64,000 nt of DNA from Gaetbulibacter_B jejuensis (GTDB lineage: Bacteria; Bacteroidota; Bacteroidia; Flavobacteriales; Flavobacteriaceae): positions 434,001 through 498,000 of the forward strand of contig NZ_BAAAGF010000002.1 of the NCBI RefSeq assembly GCF_039524015.1, written 5' to 3'. Shown here piece after piece: positions 34,769 to 42,923 of the stretch; position 1 is the stretch's first letter, and every line of letters begins with the position of its first letter. The position numbers and the translations under genes are program-made. The notes below the pieces were generated by a model. That model saw only the letters and a program-made list of their open reading frames with translations, did no database searches and was not told the origin of the DNA.

Positions 34769-36079
34769 ATGAAAATAGAACAAATATATACAGGTTGTTT
34801 AGCACAAGGTGCTTATTATATAGAAAGTAATGGTGAAGCTGCTATTATAGACCCTTTAAGAGAAGTGAGTCCATATATTAAAAAGGCAGCTCAGGATAAT
34901 GCAAAGATTAAGTACATTTTTGAAACACATTTTCATGCCGATTTTGTTAGCGGTCACGTTACACTTTCTAAACAAACAGGAACTCCAATAGTTTATGGAC
35001 CTCTCGCAAATCCTGCTTTTGATGCAATAATTGCTGAAGATAATCAGGAGTTTAAAATAGGAGATATTTCAATAATTGCTCTACATACTCCAGGGCATAC
35101 CATGGAGAGTACAACTTATTTATTAAAAGATGAAAACGGTAAAGACCATGCGATTTTTAGTGGTGATACATTATTTTTAGGTGATGTAGGTAGACCAGAT
35201 TTAGCTCAAAAAGCAGGTGATATTACCAAAGAAGATTTAGCAGGTTTCTTGTTTGATACTTTAGGAAACCAAAAACAAATGAACTATGCTTTACGGGCTG
35301 ATATGACTAAAGAAGAGTTTATTGCTGAAGTGACTGATGGCTTATTGCCTCCACCTCAATATTTTCCTTTAAATGTGAAAATGAATAAAGAAGGCTATGA
35401 TGATATTGATGAGGTATTAAAAAGAGGAACAAAAGCATTGTCACCTAATGCCTTTGAAGTTTTGGCAAACGAAACAGGAGCAATCGTTTTAGATGTGCGT
35501 CATCAATCAGAATTTGTAAAAGGCCACATCCCACGTTCAATTTTTATAGGTATTGATGGCGGTTTTGCACCTTGGGTTGGAGCGCTTATTGCTGATGTTG
35601 AGCAACCAATTCTTATTGTTGCTGATAAGGATAGAGTAGAAGAAACTGTGACACGTTTATCTCGTGTTGGTTTTGATAATACTTTAGGCTATTTAGAAGG
35701 CGGTTATGAAGCTTGGGAAGCAGCAGGAAAAGAAACAGATACTATTGAATCTATTTCTGCAAATGAATTTAAAAATAGAATGGAAGCGAATACCATCCCT
35801 GTTTTTGATGTTAGAAAAGAAGGCGAATTTTTAAAATCACATTTACCAACTGCACATTTTACACCTTTAGATTATCTAAATCAGCACTTAGCAGAATTTC
35901 CTAACGAAGAGACCTTTTATGTGCATTGTGCAGGAGGGTATCGATCTGTTATAGCAGCTTCAATTTTAAAGAGTAGAGGTATTCATAATTTAGTTGATGT
36001 AGCTGGTGGATTTGGAGCAATAAAAAAATCAGGAATTCCAGTAACTGATGAGGTTTGCCCTAGTACATTAAAAAAATAG
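34769..36079 (+). CDS. CstB-like persulfide dioxygenase with two rhodanese domains
   Basis: A 436-residue cytoplasmic protein. A metallo-beta-lactamase domain of the ETHE1/persulfide dioxygenase type covers about residues 1-240, with likely iron ligands His54 (in THFHADF), His110 (in HTPGH) and Asp133 (in SGDTLFLGD). A first rhodanese domain (about 250-345) has ADKDRV where the active-site Cys loop should be, so it is probably inactive. A second rhodanese (about 350-430) has a full CAGGYRS loop with Cys387. This MBL, pseudo-rhodanese, active-rhodanese order and length match CstB, which oxidises persulfides to thiosulfate or sulfite. The exporter gene upstream supports sulfide or persulfide detoxification. 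Activity is inferred from the motifs. Confidence 0.88.
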   Translation: MKIEQIYTGCLAQGAYYIESNGEAAIIDPLREVSPYIKKAAQDNAKIKYIFETHFHADFVSGHVTLSKQTGTPIVYGPLANPAFDAIIAEDNQEFKIGDISIIALHTPGHTMESTTYLLKDENGKDHAIFSGDTLFLGDVGRPDLAQKAGDITKEDLAGFLFDTLGNQKQMNYALRADMTKEEFIAEVTDGLLPPPQYFPLNVKMNKEGYDDIDEVLKRGTKALSPNAFEVLANETGAIVLDVRHQSEFVKGHIPRSIFIGIDGGFAPWVGALIADVEQPILIVADKDRVEETVTRLSRVGFDNTLGYLEGGYEAWEAAGKETDTIESISANEFKNRMEANTIPVFDVRKEGEFLKSHLPTAHFTPLDYLNQHLAEFPNEETFYVHCAGGYRSVIAASILKSRGIHNLVDVAGGFGAIKKSGIPVTDEVCPSTLKK

Positions 36080-36086
36080 AAAGATT

Positions 36087-36124
36087 AAATCGGTATGGTA
36101 ATATGCTGCTATACCGATTTTAAT
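36087..36124. terminator. Bidirectional terminator between convergent genes
   Basis: AAATCGGTAT (36087-36096) pairs with ATACCGATTT (36111-36120), flanked by A- and T-rich runs on both sides. It lies between the CstB-like gene and the convergent YdjM-like gene and overlaps the latter's stop codon. Confidence 0.7.
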
Positions 36125-37118
36125 TTCCTTTAATGCGTTTCCATAATGCATTGAGCATACCTTTAGCATCACTTCTGTCTCTTGGTTGTTCAATAAAATT
36201 CACAGTTCCATCTGTATGTTTTTCTATTAAAAATTGAAACACAAAATCGTTCGATTCTGGTTTTAAATTCAATAGTCCAAAGCGTAAATCATTAAAATAT
36301 AAGTTTCCGTTTTTCTGAGAAATGCTGTACCAACCTTCAGTAATGGCAATCATTCGTTGTACTTTCTCATTATGTTTTAAGTCATCAATTAAATGATGAT
36401 TTTTTTCATATGCAGAAAATGCGATTGGTTGTGAGTCAAAAAACGAATAGTCTCCCAGTAAATAAACATCTTTAGTATCTACATTAGCATTCCAAAGGAT
36501 CGTGTTTAAAGGCGACGGTCTTGTATCGATATCTATATAATCAATTTTTTGATTGTTCAATGCTTGTTTAAATTGGGAAAATGCAGCCCATTTTAAGAAT
36601 AAAGTAATAACAAGGTAGGTTGAACTTAAAATTAAGCCAAGTCTATTAAAAAATTGCCGTTTAGGATTCGTTCTTCTGCTGAAAAGTGCTAAGAGTAAAC
36701 ACACTAAAAAAGGTAAAGTGTAGATAGGGTCTACTACAAAAATGTTTTTATAAGCAAGTCGTAAATCAAAAGGCCAAAATAATTGGGTTCCCCAAGTGGT
36801 ATGTGCATCTAGTAAAGGGTGTGTTATAAAAGCCCAAAAGAATAACCATGACCAAGATTTAAAGCTTTTAAAGGATTCGATTTTTGAAACCAGCCAACCA
36901 AAAATAGGTGCAAACACAATAGAAAATACTATGGAGTGTGTAAACCCTCTATGAATTTCTAAAGCTGATACTGTATCGGTAAAATTAGAGGCCAATACAT
37001 CCAAGTCTGGAATTGTGCCAGCAATTGCTCCGTAAAGCATAGCTTTGTTACCAACTTTTTTTCCTAAAACTGCTTCACCAACAGCAGCACCTAAAACTAT
37101 TTGAGTAAGTGAGTCCAT
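36120..37118 (-). CDS. YdjM-like membrane-bound metal-dependent hydrolase family protein
   Basis: A 332-residue inner-membrane protein starting MDSLTQIVLGAAVGEAVLGK, the typical N-terminus of the YdjM/LexA-binding membrane hydrolase family. Conserved IPDLD and HRGFTHS (near residue 60) motifs provide likely metal ligands, with a further His/Asp pair in HPLLDAHTTWG near 100-112. Four or five hydrophobic segments fall in the first 190 residues, and a soluble C-terminal domain of about 140 residues is more divergent. In E. coli ydjM is SOS-induced, but the biochemical role of the family remains poorly defined. It converges on the CstB-like gene and seems to be transcribed alone. Confidence 0.85.
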   Translation of the reverse strand: MDSLTQIVLGAAVGEAVLGKKVGNKAMLYGAIAGTIPDLDVLASNFTDTVSALEIHRGFTHSIVFSIVFAPIFGWLVSKIESFKSFKSWSWLFFWAFITHPLLDAHTTWGTQLFWPFDLRLAYKNIFVVDPIYTLPFLVCLLLALFSRRTNPKRQFFNRLGLILSSTYLVITLFLKWAAFSQFKQALNNQKIDYIDIDTRPSPLNTILWNANVDTKDVYLLGDYSFFDSQPIAFSAYEKNHHLIDDLKHNEKVQRMIAITEGWYSISQKNGNLYFNDLRFGLLNLKPESNDFVFQFLIEKHTDGTVNFIEQPRDRSDAKGMLNALWKRIKGN

Positions 37119-37249
37119 AATATTATCACAAAACTATTTAAAATTGGATTGTCTTTATATAAAATGGGTCAATAATATTTTTTATATTAAAGGTGTAACA
37201 TTCTTGATTTTTCAGCGTCAAATAAGTATCAATCAAAATTTACACCATC

Positions 37250-37588
37250 ATGAGAGAAGATAGACAACTTATAGTAATAACACATTTAAGTCAATTATTG
37301 TGTTTTATTACTGGTTTTGGAAGTTTAATTGTTCCGCTTATAATTTGGATAACTCAAAAAGAGAAAGTATTTCAAATGGATGCTCATGGAAAAAACATAG
37401 TAAACTTTCAAATTAGCATGATCATTTATGCTTTATTATGCATTCCTTTAATTTTAGCTTTCGGATTAGGTATATTAGGTTTTATAATACTTGGCATTAT
37501 TTCATTAGTTTTTCCTATCATAAACGCTATTAAAGCAAACAATGGAGAAACTCCAACATACCCTTTATCTCTTAGTTTTATTAGTTAG
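37250..37588 (+). CDS. DUF4870 small membrane protein
   Basis: A 112-residue protein with three hydrophobic segments. Its N-terminus reads LSQLLCFITGFGSLIVPLII, followed by VFQMDAHGKNIVNFQISM, which is the standard DUF4870 signature. No enzymatic residues are visible and the biological role of the family is unknown. It is divergent from the YdjM-like gene (131 bases between starts) and is followed by a strong terminator, so it is a single-gene unit. Confidence 0.88.
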   Translation: MREDRQLIVITHLSQLLCFITGFGSLIVPLIIWITQKEKVFQMDAHGKNIVNFQISMIIYALLCIPLILAFGLGILGFIILGIISLVFPIINAIKANNGETPTYPLSLSFIS

Positions 37589-37611
37589 TTATATTTTTTA
37601 TAGAGGTAAAT

Positions 37612-37636
37612 TAAAAACGCTCACTGTATAGTGGGC
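37612..37636 (+). terminator. Rho-independent terminator
   Basis: AAAAACGCTCACT and AGTGGGCGTTTTTT form a stem with one G-U type pair around a short loop, followed by T residues. It ends the DUF4870 transcript. Confidence 0.8.
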
Positions 37637-37726
37637 GTTTTTTTATATTTAGAAAAAAATAAGGTAGTTACAGAAAAATAAGACGCTCATTGTGAACATA
37701 AATATTAAGTTTGTTAATTGATATTT

Positions 37727-40636
37727 ATGTGGCGTTATATTAAATACATATTATTTTTATTGTTACCAGTTTTTGTAGTTGCTCAAAATCCGGTGACACA
37801 GCACATGTCTAAAGTCTCAAATCTTCCAGATGTTGAGTTTTATGATATTCTAGAAGATCACAACCACTATATCTGGCTTGCTGCAGATAAGGGTTTATAC
37901 CGTTATAACGGAAATAATTACCAAAAGTTTACAAACCCTAACCAAAAAGCAAATTCTTTATTTCAATTAAAATTAGATGAAAAAGGAAAACTTTGGTGTA
38001 GTAATATTTACGGGCAAATTTTCTATGTTGAAAACGATACATTACACCTTTTTTATGACGCTAGTAAACTGGTGAAAGGGCAGTTGTCACCTTTTGAAAT
38101 TACCAATACATCCATACGCTTATTTACTGTAGATGGTATTTATGATATTAATTTAAAAGACAAAAACGCCATCAAGCTTTTTGAAGGTATGTCTGTTAGT
38201 GAGAGTACTCACAATGATTTGTCCTATGTCATTAAAATGAATGCAAATAACAGACCTTCAAAAGAAAAACAGAACTGGTATCAAATCAAAAATGGACAAA
38301 TAAAACTGCTTAAAACACTCACGTCTAAATACAGAATGCAGTCACCAAAGGTATACGCTTTTAAAAATAGTGCGCTGTTAAATTTTAAAGAACAAGGCAA
38401 AAATCAACTTTATATTTATAAAACTGAAATAGACGATGTTTTAAAGCTGAAGACACCTAAATTATTAGAAGATTTAACCATTTACAACATCACTTCTTTA
38501 AATAATGACTATTGGTTTTTAACAACATCTGGTGTGTTTATTTTTCAATTAAAAGATCAGCAATTAGTTTTAAAAGAACAATTGTTTAGTAACGAGTCTG
38601 TAACCGATGTATTGGTAGATTTTAATAAAAATTATTGGTTTACAACATTAGACAACGGTGTTTTTGTGTCTTCTAATCTTAATATTAGACAGCTTAATTT
38701 AGAACAAGCAAAAGATAAAATTACCGCAGCATGTGCATTAAATAACAATCAATTTTTATTAGGTACAAATAATGGTAAGTTGTTGTTTTATAATATAAAC
38801 GGTGTTTTTAAGACGCTCAAATTACCTGGATCAAAAATCATAGGTAATTTATTTTTTGACGCATCACAAAACCACGTAATTGTTAGTATTAATGCATCAG
38901 AATCTTATAGTGTAGATCTAAATCTATTCACCATTAAAGACCAAAAAAATAAATACTCTGTTGCAAAAACATTTTCAAAAATTAATGATGAAAATCTCTT
39001 CTACGGAAGCTACAAAGAAGCCATAATATATAACAAACCGTATATTTCAGATTCTACAAGAGTTATTAGAAAAAGCAGAGTAAAAGCATCTGAAATATTA
39101 AACAATCAGTTATTTGTTTCTTTTATTGATGGCTTATATCAATTTGATGTTAATAGTTTTCAGTCAAAAGAAATTAAGCTAGATAACGAAAGTATTTTAG
39201 TAAACTCAATTGCTAAAATAAACGATGCTATTTGGTTGGCAACACAGCACAATGGCTTGTTGTGTTTTAAGGATGGTCAATTAATTTCTAGACATGATGC
39301 GTTGTCAAAGCAAGTGCAAATAAATACATTAAAATCTGATGGTGAATTTTTATGGATTTCTACCGAAGAAGGGTTTTATAAGCTTCATCCCAAAACCAAT
39401 CAAGTAAGGCGATTAAATACACAAGATGGATTAACATTATCAGTAGATAAGTTTATTATTCTTGAAGATTATTTGGTGTCTGTTTTTCCAAATTCATTGT
39501 ATGTAATGCCCAAAAAAAATACGCTTTTTAAGGCTTTTAAAACCTCTAAAGTTCGGATAACATCCGTTCAAATAAATGATAAAGATACGGTTGTAAATAC
39601 CAATTACAATTTACCTTACGATTATAATAAATTACGATTCGATTTTAACTCAAACGGATTTCAATCTAATAAACATGTTAGTTACAAATACCGTATAAAA
39701 CCAATTGATACCACGTGGCGAAACGTGCCTTTAAACACACATTTTGTGGTGTTTAACAGCTTGTCTAGTGGCGATTATACGTTTGAATTACAAGGTCAAA
39801 ATATTAGCAGTAAAGACGTGCAATTTGCAAGTCCTATTACCTTTACTATAGCAAAACCATTTTGGGAAACCTATTGGTTTTATGGTTTGATTTTGGCATC
39901 CGTTTTCGGATTAATTTGGCTATATTTTAAATGGCGATTACAACAAAAAGAACAACAACGCATTGCTGAAGTTGATAAAATTTTAATCGATAAAAAAATT
40001 ACGAATTTGAGGTTAGAAAATCTGCGTTCGCAAATGAATCCGCATTTCATTTTCAATGCTTTAAATTCTATTCAAGATTATATTATTTCTAACGAAAAGG
40101 AATTGGCAAGCTCATATTTAGTGAAGTTTAGCCGATTAATCCGCATGTATTTAGATTACAGTCAGCAAAACGAAATTACTTTAGAAGAGGAATTAAACGC
40201 GTTAAAACTATATTTAGAATTAGAAAAAGTGCGTTTTGAAGATGAATTGGAATATACTATTTCGGTTGATAATCAATTGAAAACAAAACAGATAAAAGTA
40301 CCGTCATTATTCATTCAACCGTACGTTGAAAATGCTTTAAAACACGGATTATTACACAAATTAAACGACCGAAAACTACATATTGAAGCGAAAATTATTC
40401 AGCAAAACAAATTAGAAATTACCGTTGAAGATAACGGAATTGGTCGCGCACAATCCGAAAAATTAAAACGACCAAATCAACAGCACAAACCGTTTGCTAC
40501 CAAAGCAAACGAAGAACGTGTGCATCTTTATAAAAATAAATTAAAACGTGATATAGCCATAACTACCAACGATTTGTATAACGAAAACGACGTAGCTGCA
40601 GGTACAAAAGTTGTCATCACGATGCCAATACATTAA
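37727..40636 (+). CDS. Reg_prop/Y_Y_Y sensor histidine kinase of the LytS (His_kinase) type
   Basis: A 969-residue sensor. A signal peptide (cut near 19) is followed by a periplasmic Reg_prop-like beta-propeller (about 25-600), a Y_Y_Y domain (about 635-712) and one membrane helix (about 715-735). The cytoplasmic part is a His_kinase domain with the NPHFIFN motif (phospho-acceptor His773) and an HATPase region with ENALKHG and DNGIGRAQ boxes. It would phosphorylate the LytTR response regulator encoded 3 bases downstream. ATG 37727 was preferred over an in-frame TTG at 37718 because it starts the signal peptide cleanly. A possible -7 box TAAGTTTG lies at 37706-37713. Arginine codons in the C-terminal kinase part are almost all CGN, unlike most of the window. 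The stimulus is unknown. Confidence 0.93.
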   Translation: MWRYIKYILFLLLPVFVVAQNPVTQHMSKVSNLPDVEFYDILEDHNHYIWLAADKGLYRYNGNNYQKFTNPNQKANSLFQLKLDEKGKLWCSNIYGQIFYVENDTLHLFYDASKLVKGQLSPFEITNTSIRLFTVDGIYDINLKDKNAIKLFEGMSVSESTHNDLSYVIKMNANNRPSKEKQNWYQIKNGQIKLLKTLTSKYRMQSPKVYAFKNSALLNFKEQGKNQLYIYKTEIDDVLKLKTPKLLEDLTIYNITSLNNDYWFLTTSGVFIFQLKDQQLVLKEQLFSNESVTDVLVDFNKNYWFTTLDNGVFVSSNLNIRQLNLEQAKDKITAACALNNNQFLLGTNNGKLLFYNINGVFKTLKLPGSKIIGNLFFDASQNHVIVSINASESYSVDLNLFTIKDQKNKYSVAKTFSKINDENLFYGSYKEAIIYNKPYISDSTRVIRKSRVKASEILNNQLFVSFIDGLYQFDVNSFQSKEIKLDNESILVNSIAKINDAIWLATQHNGLLCFKDGQLISRHDALSKQVQINTLKSDGEFLWISTEEGFYKLHPKTNQVRRLNTQDGLTLSVDKFIILEDYLVSVFPNSLYVMPKKNTLFKAFKTSKVRITSVQINDKDTVVNTNYNLPYDYNKLRFDFNSNGFQSNKHVSYKYRIKPIDTTWRNVPLNTHFVVFNSLSSGDYTFELQGQNISSKDVQFASPITFTIAKPFWETYWFYGLILASVFGLIWLYFKWRLQQKEQQRIAEVDKILIDKKITNLRLENLRSQMNPHFIFNALNSIQDYIISNEKELASSYLVKFSRLIRMYLDYSQQNEITLEEELNALKLYLELEKVRFEDELEYTISVDNQLKTKQIKVPSLFIQPYVENALKHGLLHKLNDRKLHIEAKIIQQNKLEITVEDNGIGRAQSEKLKRPNQQHKPFATKANEERVHLYKNKLKRDIAITTNDLYNENDVAAGTKVVITMPIH

Positions 40637-40639
40637 GAT

Positions 40640-41392
40640 ATGAAAGCGATAATTATAGACGACGAAAAACGCGCCAGACATTTACTATCAAACTTACTAA
40701 CCGAGCATTGCGCAAGTATTACAAGTATTGAAGAAGCGCAAGATCTAGCATCTGGTGTTGATTTGATAAAAACCAGTAAACCAGATGTTGTTTTTTTAGA
40801 TATTGAAATGCCTAATCAATCAGGATTAGATATTTTAGAATATTTTCCAAATCAGATTGATTTTAAAATCATATTCGTAACGGCGTACAATCAATATGCG
40901 ATTGAAGCTTTCAAATTATCAGCTGTAGATTATCTGTTAAAACCAGTGGACACAACCGAGCTAAAAGAAGCAGTGACAAAAGCTGAAGAAGCCATAAAAG
41001 CGAACAATTTAAACGACCAGTTAAACAAGTTACGCGACTCGTTAAAGCAGCTGTCAATGGACAAAATTGCTTTAGAAATCCCTAAAGGAATCATGTTCGC
41101 ATCGCATAATGATATCGTTTATTTTGAAGCCGATGGTATGTACACAAATGTGCAACTTATTGATGGTAAACAAAAAACCATTTGCAAACCGTTAAAGCAT
41201 TTTGTTGAACAACTTGAGCGCAATGCGATGTTTTTTAAATGTCATCGGTCGTATTTAATCAACTTAAAATATGTAGATGAATTGGTTAAAGATGATGGCG
41301 ATTATTTGTTAATGAATAATCAAAAACGCATCCCAATTTCAAAATCTAAACGTGATCAGTTTCTTGAAGTAATCAAGGAAACGTTTATGTGA
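40640..41392 (+). CDS. LytTR-family response regulator
   Basis: A 250-residue cytoplasmic regulator. The receiver domain (about 1-115) has the acidic pocket IIDDE at the N-terminus, phospho-acceptor Asp54 in VVFLDIEMP and the conserved Lys in LLKPVDT. The LytTR DNA-binding domain (about 145-250) carries the usual FKCHRSYLINLKYV motif. It starts 3 bases after the kinase stop and is almost certainly its partner. LytTR proteins bind paired direct repeats in promoters; I did not find an obvious pair nearby. The target may include the secreted protein gene 113 bases downstream. Confidence 0.94.
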   Translation: MKAIIIDDEKRARHLLSNLLTEHCASITSIEEAQDLASGVDLIKTSKPDVVFLDIEMPNQSGLDILEYFPNQIDFKIIFVTAYNQYAIEAFKLSAVDYLLKPVDTTELKEAVTKAEEAIKANNLNDQLNKLRDSLKQLSMDKIALEIPKGIMFASHNDIVYFEADGMYTNVQLIDGKQKTICKPLKHFVEQLERNAMFFKCHRSYLINLKYVDELVKDDGDYLLMNNQKRIPISKSKRDQFLEVIKETFM

Positions 41393-41505
41393 TTTATTTG
41401 AAATTTCTGAAATTCCTTCAGAAAAAAAATCCCCGTTTTTAGAAAAATCCAAATTTAGAATGGTTGTTAAGTGCTTTATTTTGAAGTCCACTAAACACGA
41501 TTCTT

Positions 41506-42729
41506 ATGAAAAAAATAATTCTATTATTTGTGTTAGCATTATGCTACACAACATCGCATGCGCAATTTGGTAAAATGCTAAAAAACAAAGCCAAAGCAAC
41601 AGTAGAGAAGAAGTTAGATAAAAAAGAAACAAGCAATTCATCTTCAAAATCTGAAAACGCATCAGGAATGGTTAGCAGTTCTTCAACATCTAATCAAAAT
41701 GCATCAAAAACAGAATACACCGATGAAGAATTTAAAGCAGAATTAGCTAAAAAATACCCAAACGACCAGGCGAAGCAAGATTTATACTATCAAAAATATC
41801 TTGAGAAAAAGCAACAAGAAGCCGAAGCTAATAAGCCTAAACCAGCTAATACAGTAAGTGACGATTTTTTATATATGTCGTATCCTTTTGCGATGACCAA
41901 AGGTATGAGCGCAGTTGGTGTTGATCGAGTAAAGATAAGACGTCAGATGACAGACATGGGCGATAATGTAGACTTGTTGCCTGCGCAAGATCCAGAATAT
42001 GCGTGGTTACGCTTTTTAACAACACCAGAACTAGTAGCAATGTCACCAGAAGGTTACATAGGTTACGAGTTGGTTTCAGGAATGTTTACAACCAAAGTTG
42101 GTGCAGACCGATCGCAAACTTTAGAGCTTGGTACAGGTATGCCAATTTTAGTAAGAGGCATGTTAATTGCAGACGACGTATTTGTAATTTACGCAGCTTC
42201 TCACCAAGGCGGACACGCATTTAATGTGCCATCGTACATGATTCAAGAAGATATTACTATTCTAAATGTGATAGGTAAAGGCGAGCAACAATTTCATTTA
42301 GATTGGTTAGAAAAAGCGAAACCAATTGTAAAAGAGTTTGAAGCCACGTTAAAAGCCAATTACGATGCTGCTGCAAAATCAACCATGGATGCCATAAAAA
42401 TGCCAAAAGCTGGAAGTATGAATAGTAATGCATCATTAGTGAGTTTTGCAAAAGAGAATGTTTCTAAAACGATAGCAAAAGATGGTGCAAAACTTCTAAA
42501 ATTAAACATAGAATCTAACGACTGGAGTATTGTAAAAAACAAATACACAGGTCGTATTTTATACCGTTGGATTAAAGGTGCATTCACAGAAAAAAATAAA
42601 AATAACGACTGCTATTTACAAGGCTTTTTAATTAAACAGCAATACAATGGTAGTGGTTATGGTAGCTCACAATTTGGTGGTGTTATTCACGGACAAATGC
42701 CATACGGACAAAAAATGAATTGTGAATAA
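41506..42729 (+). CDS. Secreted protein of unknown function downstream of the LytTR system
   Basis: A 407-residue protein with a signal peptide (cut after about residue 19, SHAQF), a Lys/Ser-rich low-complexity linker (about 22-75) and a helical Lys/Glu segment. A globular part from about residue 120 follows, with two hydrophobic beta-rich stretches (around MPILVRGMLIADDVFVIYAAS). The C-terminal third contains WSIVKNKYTGRILYRWIKGA and ends near two cysteines. I do not recognise the family. No T9SS tag or lipobox is present, so it is probably periplasmic. A terminator follows directly. The position after a two-component pair suggests co-regulation, but this is inference. Confidence 0.8.
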   Translation: MKKIILLFVLALCYTTSHAQFGKMLKNKAKATVEKKLDKKETSNSSSKSENASGMVSSSSTSNQNASKTEYTDEEFKAELAKKYPNDQAKQDLYYQKYLEKKQQEAEANKPKPANTVSDDFLYMSYPFAMTKGMSAVGVDRVKIRRQMTDMGDNVDLLPAQDPEYAWLRFLTTPELVAMSPEGYIGYELVSGMFTTKVGADRSQTLELGTGMPILVRGMLIADDVFVIYAASHQGGHAFNVPSYMIQEDITILNVIGKGEQQFHLDWLEKAKPIVKEFEATLKANYDAAAKSTMDAIKMPKAGSMNSNASLVSFAKENVSKTIAKDGAKLLKLNIESNDWSIVKNKYTGRILYRWIKGAFTEKNKNNDCYLQGFLIKQQYNGSGYGSSQFGGVIHGQMPYGQKMNCE

Positions 42730-42759
42730 TTAAAAACGCGCTATTAACCTAAAGTTTTT

Positions 42760-42789
42760 AAAGTCTGCTTATTTAAGCAGGCTTTTTTT
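42760..42789 (+). terminator. Rho-independent terminator
   Basis: AAGTCTGCTT (42761-42770) pairs with AAGCAGGCTT (42774-42783) around ATT, followed by a T tract. It ends the kinase/regulator/secreted-protein unit. Confidence 0.85.
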
Positions 42790-42923
42790 ATTTGATTTAA
42801 AATGTAAGAATAATCTTTATTATTTATTCAGAAAGAAATTAGACCTATTCAGAAAAAAGCAAATTGAAAACCTTATATGTAGTAGTTGTTTTGTGGTTGA
42901 AAATAAAACAAATCTCAACTACA

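Noticed and set aside
41404..41424. Hairpin TTTCTGAA-ATTCC-TTCAGAAA after the LytTR gene
   Set aside because: It is followed by A residues on the plus strand rather than T, and no minus-strand gene ends there, so a terminator role is unlikely; the A/T pairs could be chance.
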